DNA of 11,769 nucleotides from CAYVBN01 sp964538565 (GTDB taxonomy: Bacteria > Pseudomonadota > Alphaproteobacteria > Rhizobiales > Xanthobacteraceae): contig CAZIGW010000194.1 in assembly GCA_964538565.1 (NCBI GenBank), forward strand, positions 1-11,769, written 5' to 3'. Positions 1 through 6,454 of the stretch are shown one piece after another (position 1 is the first letter of the stretch; each line of letters begins with the position of its first letter). A program made the position numbers and the translations under genes. The notes under the pieces were generated by a model, which was given only the letters and a program-made list of their open reading frames with translations, ran no database searches and was not told where the DNA came from.

Positions 1-102
1 ATTGTCGTGTCCCTCTTCAGGCGGCGGTCGCCGCCACCCCCGTTACGCCGGGCTGCGCTGCTTCTAGGGCGCCTGGAGCGTCGCGGCAAGGCCCCGGCGG
101 GC
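1..102. other. Intergenic region downstream of ilvH
   Basis: I see no gene in this stretch. It has two short GC-rich inverted repeats. One is a 6-bp stem, GGCGGC/GCCGCC, at 20-35 with a 4-base loop. The other is GGCCC/GGGCC at 90-103, touching the ilvH stop codon. Neither is followed by a T-run on the minus strand, so they are at best weak candidates for the end of the ilv transcript. The next gene downstream lies outside the window. Confidence 0.5.
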
Positions 103-639
103 CTACATTCCCTCCGGCCCGCGGCTGATGGCCGCCACGCCGGTGCGGGAGACCTCGACGAGGCCGAGCGGCAGCATCAGGCCGATGAAGCCCTCGATCT
201 TGTCGCTCGCTCCGGTGATCTCGAACACGAAGCTCTCGGTCGTGGCGTCGATCACGCGCGCCCGGAACGCGTCGGCGAGCCGCAGCGCTTCCATGCGGTG
301 CTCGCCCTTGCCGCGCACCTTCACCATCGCCAGCTCGCGCTCGATCGACTTGCCCGAGGTCGTCATGTCGATGACGCGATGGATCGGCACCAGGCGGTCG
401 AGCTGGTTCTTGATCTGCTCGATCACCATCGGGGTTCCGCTCGTCACGATGGTGATGCGCGAGAGATGCTTCTGGTGCTCGGTCTCCGAGACGGTGAGAC
501 TGTCGATGTTGTAGCCGCGCCCGGAGAACAGGCCGATGACGCGCGCGAGAACGCCCGGCTCGTTGTCGACCAGCACACACAGGGTGTGAGTCTCGATCTG
601 CTGCGTCGTCGAGCTGGCGGGATAATGCGTCGTATTCAC
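103..639 (-). CDS. ilvH: Acetolactate synthase small (regulatory) subunit
   Basis: This is the regulatory subunit of acetohydroxyacid synthase, the first common enzyme of valine, leucine and isoleucine synthesis. It binds the catalytic subunit, stimulates it and confers feedback inhibition by branched-chain amino acids. The protein is 178 aa, normal for the family. An N-terminal ACT domain (about residues 16-95) carries the hallmark NEPGVLARV and GRGYNIDSLTV motifs; the C-terminal ALS_ssu_C domain has LADAFRARVIDAT and ends GLVEVSRTGVAAISRG. I chose the GTG at 639 because AAGGAAG (646-652) sits 6 nt upstream, ideal for a ribosome site. The frame stays open to a TTG at 672, but that codon has no such site. 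The gene follows ilvI by about 43 bp and is surely co-transcribed with it. The symbol ilvN is also used in this order. Confidence 0.95.
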   Translation of the reverse strand: MNTTHYPASSTTQQIETHTLCVLVDNEPGVLARVIGLFSGRGYNIDSLTVSETEHQKHLSRITIVTSGTPMVIEQIKNQLDRLVPIHRVIDMTTSGKSIERELAMVKVRGKGEHRMEALRLADAFRARVIDATTESFVFEITGASDKIEGFIGLMLPLGLVEVSRTGVAAISRGPEGM

Positions 640-645
640 GGGCGT

Positions 646-652
646 CTTCCTT
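646..652 (-). promoter_or_regulatory. Shine-Dalgarno deciding the GTG start of ilvH
   Basis: AAGGAAG on the minus strand lies 6 nt before the GTG at 639, in the short ilvI-ilvH spacer. It favours a 178-residue protein over the 189-residue reading that would begin at TTG 672. Confidence 0.7.
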
Positions 653-682
653 CGTTGGCGCGGCTCTTTCAATCGGCGAAGT

Positions 683-2443
683 TCAGACCATCACCTTGCC
701 TTCTTCGGTGATCGCGTCCTCGATCGAGAGCGCCGCATCGCCGAGCAGCATCTCGTTGTGGGCGCGACCCGACGGGATCATCGGGAAGCAGTTCTCCTCG
801 CGATCGACGATGCAGTCGAAAATGACGGGCCGGTCGACGTCGATCATCTCGCGGATGGCATGATCGAGGTCGCCGGGCTTCTCGCAGCGGATGCCGACCG
901 CGTGGTAGGCCTCGGCAAGCTTGACGAAATCGGGCAGCGCCTCGGTGTAGCTTTCCGAGTAGCGCCCGCCGTGCAGCAGCTCCTGCCACTGGCGCACCAT
1001 CCCCATGTACTGGTTGTTGAGGATGAAGATCTTGATCGGCAGCCGATACTGCACGGCCGTCGACATTTCCTGCATGGTCATCAGCACCGAGGCTTCGCCG
1101 GCGATGTCGATGACGAGCGACTTGGGATGGGCGAGCTGCACGCCGACCGAGGCCGGCAGGCCGTAGCCCATGGTGCCGAGGCCGCCCGAGGTCATCCAGC
1201 GGTTCGGCTCCTCGAAACGGAAGAACTGCGCCGCCCACATCTGGTGCTGGCCGACCTCGGTCGTGATGTACACGTCGCGATCCTTGGTCAGCTCGTAGAG
1301 ACGCTCGATCGCGTACTGCGGCTTGATGATCTCGTTCGAGCTGCGGTAGCTGAGCGACTTGCGCGCGCGCCACTTGTCGATCTGTTTCCACCAGTCCTTG
1401 AGGGCGGCCTTGTCGACGCTTGCCGAGGTCGTGCGCCACAGCCGCACCATGTCCTCGAGCACGTGCGCGCAGTCGCCGACGATCGGTAGATCGACCTTGA
1501 CGTTCTTGTTGATCGAGGAGGGGTCGATGTCGACGTGGATCTTCTTCGAACCCGGCGAGAAGGCGTCGAGCCGGCCGGTGATGCGGTCGTCGAAGCGCGC
1601 GCCGATGCAGATCATCAGATCGCAGTCGTGCATCGTCATGTTGGCTTCGTAGGTTCCGTGCATGCCGAGCATGCCGAGCCATTGCGGATCGGCGGCCGGG
1701 AACGCACCGAGACCGAGCAGCGTCGAGGTGATGGGAAATCCGGTGAGATTGACGAGCTCGCGCAGCAGATGGCTCGCCTCGGGGCCGGAATTGATCACGC
1801 CGCCGCCGGTGTAGAACACGGGCCGCCTGGCGCGGCGCATCAGGTCGATCGCCTCGCGGATCTTGTCCATGTCGCCCTTGAGCTTGGGCCGATAGCCCTT
1901 GTGCTGGAATTCCTTGGGCTTGAAGTACGTGCCCCTGGCGAACTGGACGTCCTTCGGGATGTCGACCACGACCGGACCCGGTCGCCCGCTCGCCGCGACG
2001 TAGAACGCCTCGTGCAGCACGCGCGGCAGATCCTCGATGTTCTTCACCAGGTAGTTGTATTTCGTGCACGGGCGCGTGATGCCGACCGTGTCGCATTCCT
2101 GGAAGGCGTCGTTGCCGATGAGATGCGTCGGCACCTGCCCGGTGATGCACACGATCGGAATCGAATCCATCAGTGCGTCGGTCAGGCCGGTGACCGCGTT
2201 GGTGGCGCCCGGCCCCGAGGTGACGAGCACACAGCCGACCTTGCCGGTCGAGCGCGCATAGCCCTCGGCGGCGTGCACCGCCCCCTGCTCGTGGCGCACC
2301 AGGATGTGGCGCACCTTGTCCTGCTGGAACAGGGCGTCGTAGATCGGCAGCACCGCTCCGCCCGGATAGCCGAAGATGTGCTCGGTCCCCTGATCGGTGA
2401 GCGCCTCGATCACCATTTCGGCGCCGGTCATCTCTTTCGTCAT
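683..2443 (-). CDS. ilvI: Acetolactate synthase large (catalytic) subunit
   Basis: This is the thiamine-diphosphate (ThDP) catalytic subunit of acetohydroxyacid synthase. It condenses two pyruvates to 2-acetolactate, or pyruvate with 2-oxobutyrate to 2-aceto-2-hydroxybutyrate. From the ATG at 2443 it is 586 aa, the usual length. Domain order is N-terminal Pyr (GYPGGAVLPIYD, catalytic Glu52 in RHEQGAVHAAEGYAR, TSGPGATN), central FAD-type domain (about 190-330, GARFDDRITGRLD), and C-terminal PP domain (TSGGLGTMGYGLPA, then GEAS at 449-452 and LNNQYMG at 475-481). The Mg-binding Asp of the usual GDxS motif is Glu450 (codon GAA, 1094-1096), which is unusual. Start choice: ATG codons at 2446 and 2443 and a GTG at 2455 are all in frame; GGAG sits 6 nt before 2443. 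It is expressed from the attenuated promoter at 2635-2663, with ilvH following. The symbol ilvB is equally used. Confidence 0.96.
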   Translation of the reverse strand: MTKEMTGAEMVIEALTDQGTEHIFGYPGGAVLPIYDALFQQDKVRHILVRHEQGAVHAAEGYARSTGKVGCVLVTSGPGATNAVTGLTDALMDSIPIVCITGQVPTHLIGNDAFQECDTVGITRPCTKYNYLVKNIEDLPRVLHEAFYVAASGRPGPVVVDIPKDVQFARGTYFKPKEFQHKGYRPKLKGDMDKIREAIDLMRRARRPVFYTGGGVINSGPEASHLLRELVNLTGFPITSTLLGLGAFPAADPQWLGMLGMHGTYEANMTMHDCDLMICIGARFDDRITGRLDAFSPGSKKIHVDIDPSSINKNVKVDLPIVGDCAHVLEDMVRLWRTTSASVDKAALKDWWKQIDKWRARKSLSYRSSNEIIKPQYAIERLYELTKDRDVYITTEVGQHQMWAAQFFRFEEPNRWMTSGGLGTMGYGLPASVGVQLAHPKSLVIDIAGEASVLMTMQEMSTAVQYRLPIKIFILNNQYMGMVRQWQELLHGGRYSESYTEALPDFVKLAEAYHAVGIRCEKPGDLDHAIREMIDVDRPVIFDCIVDREENCFPMIPSGRAHNEMLLGDAALSIEDAITEEGKVMV

Positions 2444-2490
2444 CATCCGCTCCACTCGCTCGCTGCTCGGGCCGCCTGCTGTCCCGGAAT

Positions 2491-2515
2491 TAAAAAAGGG
2501 GCCCGAAAGCCCCTT
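2491..2515 (-). terminator. Intrinsic terminator of the ilvI attenuator
   Basis: On the minus strand AAGGGGC (2515-2509) and GCCCCTT (2502-2496) form a perfect 7-bp stem with a TTTCGG loop, followed by further T residues (six consecutive T at 2497-2492, two of them in the stem). It lies about 50 nt before the ilvI start and downstream of a leader ORF on the same transcript. It therefore reads as the terminator arm of an attenuator, not as the end of an upstream gene. Confidence 0.88.
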
Positions 2516-2520
2516 GTGCA

Positions 2521-2568
2521 GCGCACCATCGTCGCCGGATCGCTCAGTGCGACCCGCCGATGGTGCGC
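2521..2568 (-). promoter_or_regulatory. Leader hairpin of the ilv attenuator
   Basis: On the minus strand GCGCACCATCG (2568-2558) pairs perfectly with CGATGGTGCGC (2531-2521), an 11-bp stem with a 26-nt loop. The 5' arm overlaps leader-peptide codons just after the Val/Ala/Leu/Ile/Pro/Val run, and the leader stop codon (2546-2544) sits in the loop. This is the position expected for the 1:2 (pause) hairpin, which a translating ribosome would disturb. I could not find by eye a strong alternative pairing (2:3) that would disrupt the terminator stem. Confidence 0.75.
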
Positions 2569-2603
2569 CTCCCTACGGGAATCAGAGCAACAAAATTGCG
2601 CAT
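2544..2603 (-). CDS. ilv leader peptide (attenuator peptide)
   Basis: This short ORF runs ATG to TGA and encodes MRNFVALIPVGRRTIGGSH (19 aa). It contains Val5, Leu7, Ile8, Val10 and Ile15, the end products of the pathway encoded downstream. It lies about 25-30 nt after the predicted transcription start and ends inside the loop of the leader hairpin, about 30 nt before the terminator. This is the arrangement of a ribosome-mediated attenuator: shortage of charged Val, Leu or Ile tRNA would stall the ribosome over the hairpin arm. The ribosome site is weak (GCGAAG about 5 nt upstream). Leader peptides before ilv genes are known in proteobacteria, including rhizobia. That this one is translated is my inference. 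Confidence 0.8.
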   Translation of the reverse strand: MRNFVALIPVGRRTIGGSH

Positions 2604-2634
2604 TTATCTTCGCTTTCAGTCGAAAGTTGCGCGG

Positions 2635-2663
2635 TTATAGGCCATCGCGGCCGAAAAGGTCAA
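2635..2663 (-). promoter_or_regulatory. Sigma-70-type promoter of the ilvI-ilvH operon
   Basis: On the minus strand TTGACC (2663-2658) is separated by exactly 17 bp from CTATAA (2640-2635). This closely matches the alphaproteobacterial housekeeping consensus (TTGAC, 17 bp, CTATA). Transcription would start near 2628, just upstream of the leader peptide. The -35 box is preceded by CTTGC. No operator-like repeat is evident beyond the attenuator itself. Confidence 0.75.
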
Positions 2664-2680
2664 GCAAGAAAATCCCCGTA

Positions 2681-2699
2681 GGGTTGCCCAATTCAACCC
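2681..2699 (-). terminator. Possible terminator after miaA
   Basis: GGGTTG/CAACCC forms a 6-bp perfect stem with a 7-nt loop, about 33 nt past the miaA stop codon. A short TTTT follows, but only after 8 intervening bases, so this is a weak intrinsic terminator candidate. It would insulate the ilv promoter, whose -35 box begins 18 bp further on. Confidence 0.35.
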
Positions 2700-2731
2700 C
2701 GGCACGCCCGGATGCATCGTGGGGCCTCGCC

Positions 2732-3685
2732 TCAGCGGCCGCGGTCAACAAGCTCCCGGCCGCCGGCCAGCTCCCGCAAGATGTGAGGCAATGCGGCATC
2801 GGGCGCAACCTGCGGCCAGTCCGCCAGCTGGTGGCGGAACCAGGTGAACTGTCGCTTGGCGTAGTGCCGGGTATCCTGCTTGCCCTTCTCGGCCGCCTCC
2901 GCGAGCGACATCTCGCCCGCGAGATGACGGATCAGCCAGGGCACGCCGTGCGCCTTCATGGCCGGGAGCAGCGGATCGAGCCCGCGGGCGGCGAGGCGGC
3001 GCACCTCCTCGAGCGCGCCGGCCGCCAGCATGGCGTCGAAGCGCGCGTCGATGCGCCGGTAGAGTTCCTCCCGCTCCGGGGCGAGGAAGACCCGCACCGC
3101 GCCGGCCGGATCGAGCACCGGCGGCAGGCCCCGCCGGTGCCAGTCGCCGAGCGGCCGGCCGGTCGCCTCGATTACTTCCAGCGCCCGGGCAATGCGCGTG
3201 CGGTCGGCGGGCTCGAGCCGGGCGGCGCCTTGCGGATCCCGACGGGCCAGTTCATCGTGCAGAGCGGCCGGCCCTTCCGCCCGCAAGCGGGCGCGCACCG
3301 CGGTTCGCACGTCGGCCGGGATCGGGGGCACCGCGGACAGCCCGTGCGTCAGCGCCTTGAAATAAAGGCCGGTGCCGCCGACGAGAATCGGCAGACGGCC
3401 GAGCCGCTCGGCCTCCCCGAGCGCGGCCGCCGCCTCCGCGACGTAGCGGCCGGCCGAGTAGTTCTCCGCCGCGTCGACATGGCCGTAGAGCCGGTGCGGC
3501 ACGCGCGCCGTCTCCGCCGCCGACGGGCGCGCCGAGATGACCGCGAGATCGCCGTAGACCTGCTTGGAATCGGCGTTGATCACGACCCCGCCGAGCCGCT
3601 CGGCGAGCGCCAGCGCGAGGCCCGACTTGCCGCTCGCCGTCGGTCCTGCGATAAGCACCGCCCGAATTCGTTCACGCCCGTTCAT
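2732..3685 (-). CDS. miaA: tRNA dimethylallyltransferase MiaA
   Basis: MiaA transfers the dimethylallyl group from DMAPP to N6 of adenine 37, next to the anticodon of tRNAs reading UNN codons. This is the first step of ms2i6A formation and supports decoding fidelity. From the ATG at 3685 the protein is 317 aa, typical. Visible motifs are the P-loop GPTASGKS (14-21), the INADSKQVYGDL segment (36-47), VGGTGLYFKAL (102-112), an insertion domain at about 115-180, and the C-terminal DTRHYAKRQFTWFRHQ (271-286). The frame stays open upstream to 3817, but that stretch is low-complexity Arg/Pro sequence lying inside serB, and family members begin a few residues before the P-loop. No clear Shine-Dalgarno precedes the ATG. 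It is divergent from serB, with only 17 bp between the start codons. Confidence 0.95.
   Translation of the reverse strand: MNGRERIRAVLIAGPTASGKSGLALALAERLGGVVINADSKQVYGDLAVISARPSAAETARVPHRLYGHVDAAENYSAGRYVAEAAAALGEAERLGRLPILVGGTGLYFKALTHGLSAVPPIPADVRTAVRARLRAEGPAALHDELARRDPQGAARLEPADRTRIARALEVIEATGRPLGDWHRRGLPPVLDPAGAVRVFLAPEREELYRRIDARFDAMLAAGALEEVRRLAARGLDPLLPAMKAHGVPWLIRHLAGEMSLAEAAEKGKQDTRHYAKRQFTWFRHQLADWPQVAPDAALPHILRELAGGRELVDRGR
3627..3655 (+). promoter_or_regulatory. Candidate serB promoter inside miaA
   Basis: TTGCCG (3627-3632) and GATAAG (3650-3655) are separated by 17 bp, within the miaA coding sequence and about 50 bp before the serB ATG. The match to consensus is partial. It is the best candidate I see, given that only 17 bp separate the two divergent genes. 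Confidence 0.3.
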
Positions 3686-3702
3686 CGCGCGGCCCGAATG
3701 AG

Positions 3703-4623
3703 ATGAACAACAACGCGCCCAACCGTGTGGCGACCCTGATTTCGCTGCCGGCCGAACGGGCCGTCGACGACGCGGCGGTCGAGCGCGCACGGGAGGTCCT
3801 CGGCACGGCCGCCGCATCCCATTGGCTCGACCGGTCGGTCGCCGCCGACATTGTGTTTCGCGCCGGCGGGCAGGACGACGACCGCGCGCTCGCCGACCGC
3901 GTCCGCGCCTCGCTCGGCGGACGGCCGATCGACGTGGTGGTGCAACCGATCGCGCACCGGCGCAAGAAGCTTTTTCTCGCCGACATGGATTCCACCATGA
4001 TCGGGCAGGAATGCATTGACGAGCTCGCGGCCTACGTCGGGGTGCACGCGCATGTCGCCGCCATCACCGAGCGGGCGATGCGCGGTGAGATCGAGTTCGC
4101 CCCCGCCCTGCGCGAACGCGTCGCCCTGCTCAAGGGACTGAAATCCTCGGTCGTCGAGGAGGTGATCGCCGAGCGCATCCATCTCACGCCCGGCGCCCGC
4201 GTGCTGGTCGCCACCATGCGGGCGAACGGCGCCCACACCTGCCTGGTGTCGGGCGGCTTCACGCTGTTCACCGATCGCATCGCCGCGATGATCGGCTTCC
4301 ACGAACATCGCGCCAATACGCTGATCGTCGAGCCCGAGGGCGTGTTCGCCGGCGAGGTCGCCGAGCCGATCCTCGGCCGCGAGGCGAAGCTCGCAACCCT
4401 CATCGACCTGCGCGACCGCCTCGGATTGAAGAAGGAGGAGACCCTGGTCGCCGGGGACGGCGCCAACGATCTCGGCATGATCGAGGAGGCCGGCCTCGGC
4501 GTCGCTTACCACGCCAAGCCGAAGGTCGCGGCGGCGGCCGCCGCGCGCATCGACCATGGCGACCTCACCGCGCTGCTGTTCGCGCAGGGCTATCGCCGCG
4601 CCGCCTTCGTCGGAGAGGCTTGA
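3703..4623 (+). CDS. serB: Phosphoserine phosphatase SerB
   Basis: SerB hydrolyses O-phospho-L-serine to L-serine, the last step of the phosphorylated serine pathway; it is a cytosolic, Mg-dependent HAD-superfamily enzyme. The protein is 306 aa. The N-terminal 80 residues form the variable, ACT-like region. The HAD core follows with motif I LADMDSTMI (nucleophile Asp94, general acid Asp96), the cap segment with GQECIDELA, motif II LVSGGF (Ser183), Lys229 in GREAKL, and motif III/IV GDGANDLGMI (Asp252, Asp256). All catalytic residues are present. The ATG at 3703 is preceded by only a weak ribosome site (GAATGAG). It is divergent from miaA and convergent with degP. Confidence 0.95.
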   Translation: MNNNAPNRVATLISLPAERAVDDAAVERAREVLGTAAASHWLDRSVAADIVFRAGGQDDDRALADRVRASLGGRPIDVVVQPIAHRRKKLFLADMDSTMIGQECIDELAAYVGVHAHVAAITERAMRGEIEFAPALRERVALLKGLKSSVVEEVIAERIHLTPGARVLVATMRANGAHTCLVSGGFTLFTDRIAAMIGFHEHRANTLIVEPEGVFAGEVAEPILGREAKLATLIDLRDRLGLKKEETLVAGDGANDLGMIEEAGLGVAYHAKPKVAAAAAARIDHGDLTALLFAQGYRRAAFVGEA

Positions 4624-4688
4624 CGAGCGTCCGGCCCGCCCCGCGCCACTCGAACAGCCCGAGAATGTTGCCTGCAATCGGCAGCGTC

Positions 4689-4719
4689 GCGGCGGCCGTC
4701 TCCTGGAGGCGGCCGCCGC
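4689..4719. terminator. GC-rich hairpin between convergent serB and degP
   Basis: GCGGCGGCCG (4689-4698) and CGGCCGCCGC (4710-4719) are perfect reverse complements, a 10-bp all-G/C stem with an 11-nt loop. It sits in the 104-bp gap between the two convergent genes and is symmetric, so it could end transcription from both sides. It lacks a T-run on either strand, so factor-independent action is uncertain. Confidence 0.5.
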
Positions 4720-4727
4720 ACGATCGG

Positions 4728-6221
4728 CTATTGCAGGCTCAGCGCGACGAACCGCAGCTCGCCGTCCGCGTTGGCGACGAGCAGCAGCGCCGACTTGCGG
4801 CCGCTCTTGCGCAGATTGTCGATCCGCTTCTGCAGTTCGTCGGTGTTCGACACCGCATCCTGCGCCACTTCGACGATGACGTCGCCGGCGGTCAGGCGCT
4901 TGTCGAAGGCCGCCGAGTTGGCATCCACCCCGGTAATGACGACGCCCTTCACGCTGTCCTTGATCTTGTACTTCTTGCGCAGGTCGTCGCTCATGTTCGA
5001 GAGCTCGAGCCCGAGGGTCTTCTGCACGACCGACTTTTCCGACGGGCCGGCGTCCTTCTTGACCGCCGCGGGAGTCGGCTTGTCGCCGTCTTCGAGGCGG
5101 CCGAGCCGCACCGTCTTCGTCTCCTCGTTGCCCTTGCGGATGACGACGACGGTCACGTCCTTGCCGACCGCCGTGTCGGCGACGATGCGCGGCAGATCGC
5201 GCATGTCCTTGATGTCGTGGCCGTCGAACTTGACGATCACGTCGCCGGGCTCGATTCCGGCCGGCTTGGCCGGACCCTTGTCGTCGACGCCGGCGACGAG
5301 TGCGCCGCGCGCCGGCTTGATGTTGAGGGTCTCGGCGATGTCGTCGGTCACCTGCTGGATGCGCACGCCGAGCCAGCCGCGCCGGGTCTCGCCGTACTGG
5401 CGCAGCTGATCGATCACCGGCATGGCGGTCTTCGAGGGCACCGCGAATCCAATGCCGATCGAGCCGCCCGACGGCGAGATGATCGCGGTGTTGATCCCGA
5501 CGACTTCGCCGTTGAGATTGAACAGCGGACCGCCGGAGTTGCCGCGGTTGATGGCGGCGTCGGTCTGGATGTAGTTGTCGTACGGCCCCGAATTGATGTC
5601 GCGGTTGCGCGCCGAGACGATGCCGGCCGTGACGGTGCCGCCGAGGCTGAACGGATTGCCGATCGCGATCACCCATTCGCCGAGCCGCAGCTTGTCGGAA
5701 TCGCCGAACTGCACCGACTTGAGCGGCTTCTCGGGTTTCACCCGCAGCAGCGCCAGATCGGTCTTCTGGTCGCGCCCGATGATTTCCGCCTTGAGCTTGG
5801 TACCGTCGTTGAGGATGACGTTGACCTCGTCGGCGTCGGAGATGACGTGATTGTTGGTCACGACGATGCCGGACGGATCGATGATGAATCCGGAGCCGAG
5901 CGAGTTGACCCGGCGCAGCGGATGATTGTTCTGCCCGTCTCCCTGCTTGCGGTTCTTGAAGAACTCCTCGAAGAACTCTTCGAACGGCGAACCGGGCGGC
6001 AGCTTCGGCATGGCTCCGCCGCTCGCGTCGACCGTCTGCGAGGTGGAAATGTTGACGACCGCGTCGATGACCTTCTCGGCCACGTCGGCGATGCCGTCGG
6101 GGCCGCGGGCGGCCGCCGGCGCCGACAGGACGGGAAGCAGGAGCAAGAGCGCCGCCGCCAACACGTTGAGGGCGATCGATCCGCACGCGTGGCGGACAGG
6201 GTTAGTCAGGTAGCCGGCCAT
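4728..6221 (-). CDS. degP: Periplasmic serine protease DegP/HtrA (Do family)
   Basis: This is an envelope chaperone-protease that degrades or refolds misfolded periplasmic and outer-membrane proteins. From the ATG at 6221 it is 497 aa. It has a signal peptide (hydrophobic core about residues 16-33, APAAA cleavage region near 34-38) and a trypsin-like domain with catalytic triad His125 (NNHVI), Asp155 (KTDLAL) and Ser229 (GNSGGPLF). PDZ1 spans about 270-365 (RRGWLGVRIQ) and PDZ2 about 400-495. An acidic/aromatic EEFFEEFF stretch (81-88) corresponds to the LA-loop region. I chose the start because GGAG lies upstream and the signal peptide follows directly; the frame is open to 6311, but those extra 30 residues are not signal-like. 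It lies 232 bp after the hflK-hflC-DUF2065 group on the same strand and may have its own promoter. Confidence 0.95.
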   Translation of the reverse strand: MAGYLTNPVRHACGSIALNVLAAALLLLLPVLSAPAAARGPDGIADVAEKVIDAVVNISTSQTVDASGGAMPKLPPGSPFEEFFEEFFKNRKQGDGQNNHPLRRVNSLGSGFIIDPSGIVVTNNHVISDADEVNVILNDGTKLKAEIIGRDQKTDLALLRVKPEKPLKSVQFGDSDKLRLGEWVIAIGNPFSLGGTVTAGIVSARNRDINSGPYDNYIQTDAAINRGNSGGPLFNLNGEVVGINTAIISPSGGSIGIGFAVPSKTAMPVIDQLRQYGETRRGWLGVRIQQVTDDIAETLNIKPARGALVAGVDDKGPAKPAGIEPGDVIVKFDGHDIKDMRDLPRIVADTAVGKDVTVVVIRKGNEETKTVRLGRLEDGDKPTPAAVKKDAGPSEKSVVQKTLGLELSNMSDDLRKKYKIKDSVKGVVITGVDANSAAFDKRLTAGDVIVEVAQDAVSNTDELQKRIDNLRKSGRKSALLLVANADGELRFVALSLQ

Positions 6222-6327
6222 GGGCCTCTGTTCTCCAAGGGGAAAGGGTCTGTTCAAACGACACTGCGCCGGTCCCGAAACGGGCGCAAGGGCGACCTCT
6301 CTGGTCCGCACTTAGGTACGGATTTGG

Positions 6328-6359
6328 GCGGAAAAGCGACTTTCCGCAATGCCTGTTCC
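6328..6359 (-). promoter_or_regulatory. Hairpin and EcfG-like motif upstream of degP
   Basis: GCGGAAA/TTTCCGC (6328-6334 and 6341-6347) makes a perfect 7-bp stem with a 6-nt loop, about 110 bp before degP. Overlapping it on the minus strand, GGAAC (6359-6355) is followed after 16 bp by CGCT (6338-6335). That resembles the alphaproteobacterial general-stress sigma factor (EcfG) pattern GGAAC-N16/17-CGTT with one mismatch. I see no better promoter in the 232-bp gap. Treat this as a candidate only. Confidence 0.25.
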
Positions 6360-6424
6360 GGGGCTCATCCGGCGATTGCGGCCCGGCCGGCCCGGTATCC
6401 CGATCACTTGCGCTCACGACCGGT

Positions 6425-6454
6425 GCCGGCGCGCGTTCCACGGTGAACGCCGGC
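6425..6454 (-). terminator. Hairpin at the end of the hflK-hflC-DUF2065 operon
   Basis: GCGTTC (6433-6438) pairs with GAACGC (6445-6450), and the stem extends outward, across a 4-base bulge, through GCCG/CGGC (6425-6428 and 6451-6454). It touches the stop codon of the DUF2065 gene. No T-run follows on the minus strand. It could end or stabilise the operon transcript. Confidence 0.4.

Noticed and set aside
640..672. Longer ilvH beginning at TTG 672
   Set aside because: The GTG at 639 has a well-placed AAGGAAG, while the TTG has none, and the extra residues are basic low-complexity sequence.
1535..3706. A 723-codon open frame on the plus strand
   Set aside because: It runs antisense through ilvI, the attenuator and miaA. 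Its composition (Arg, His, Asp, Ala rich) is the usual shadow of a high-GC gene, and it resembles no protein family.
3686..3817. 44-residue N-terminal extension of MiaA
   Set aside because: It is Arg/Pro-rich, lies antisense inside serB, and orthologues start just before the P-loop.
3682..6186. An 834-codon open frame on the minus strand
   Set aside because: It overlaps degP in another frame and serB antisense. It is Arg-rich low-complexity sequence with no recognisable domain; both overlapped genes have complete catalytic motifs.
6222..6311. 30-residue N-terminal extension of DegP
   Set aside because: It would bury the signal peptide internally; the ATG at 6221 has a ribosome site and a proper signal sequence.
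4620..6446. A 608-codon open frame on the plus strand opposite degP
   Set aside because: It is a codon-position shadow of degP with Asp/Arg/Val/His-rich composition. No family signature or ribosome site was seen.
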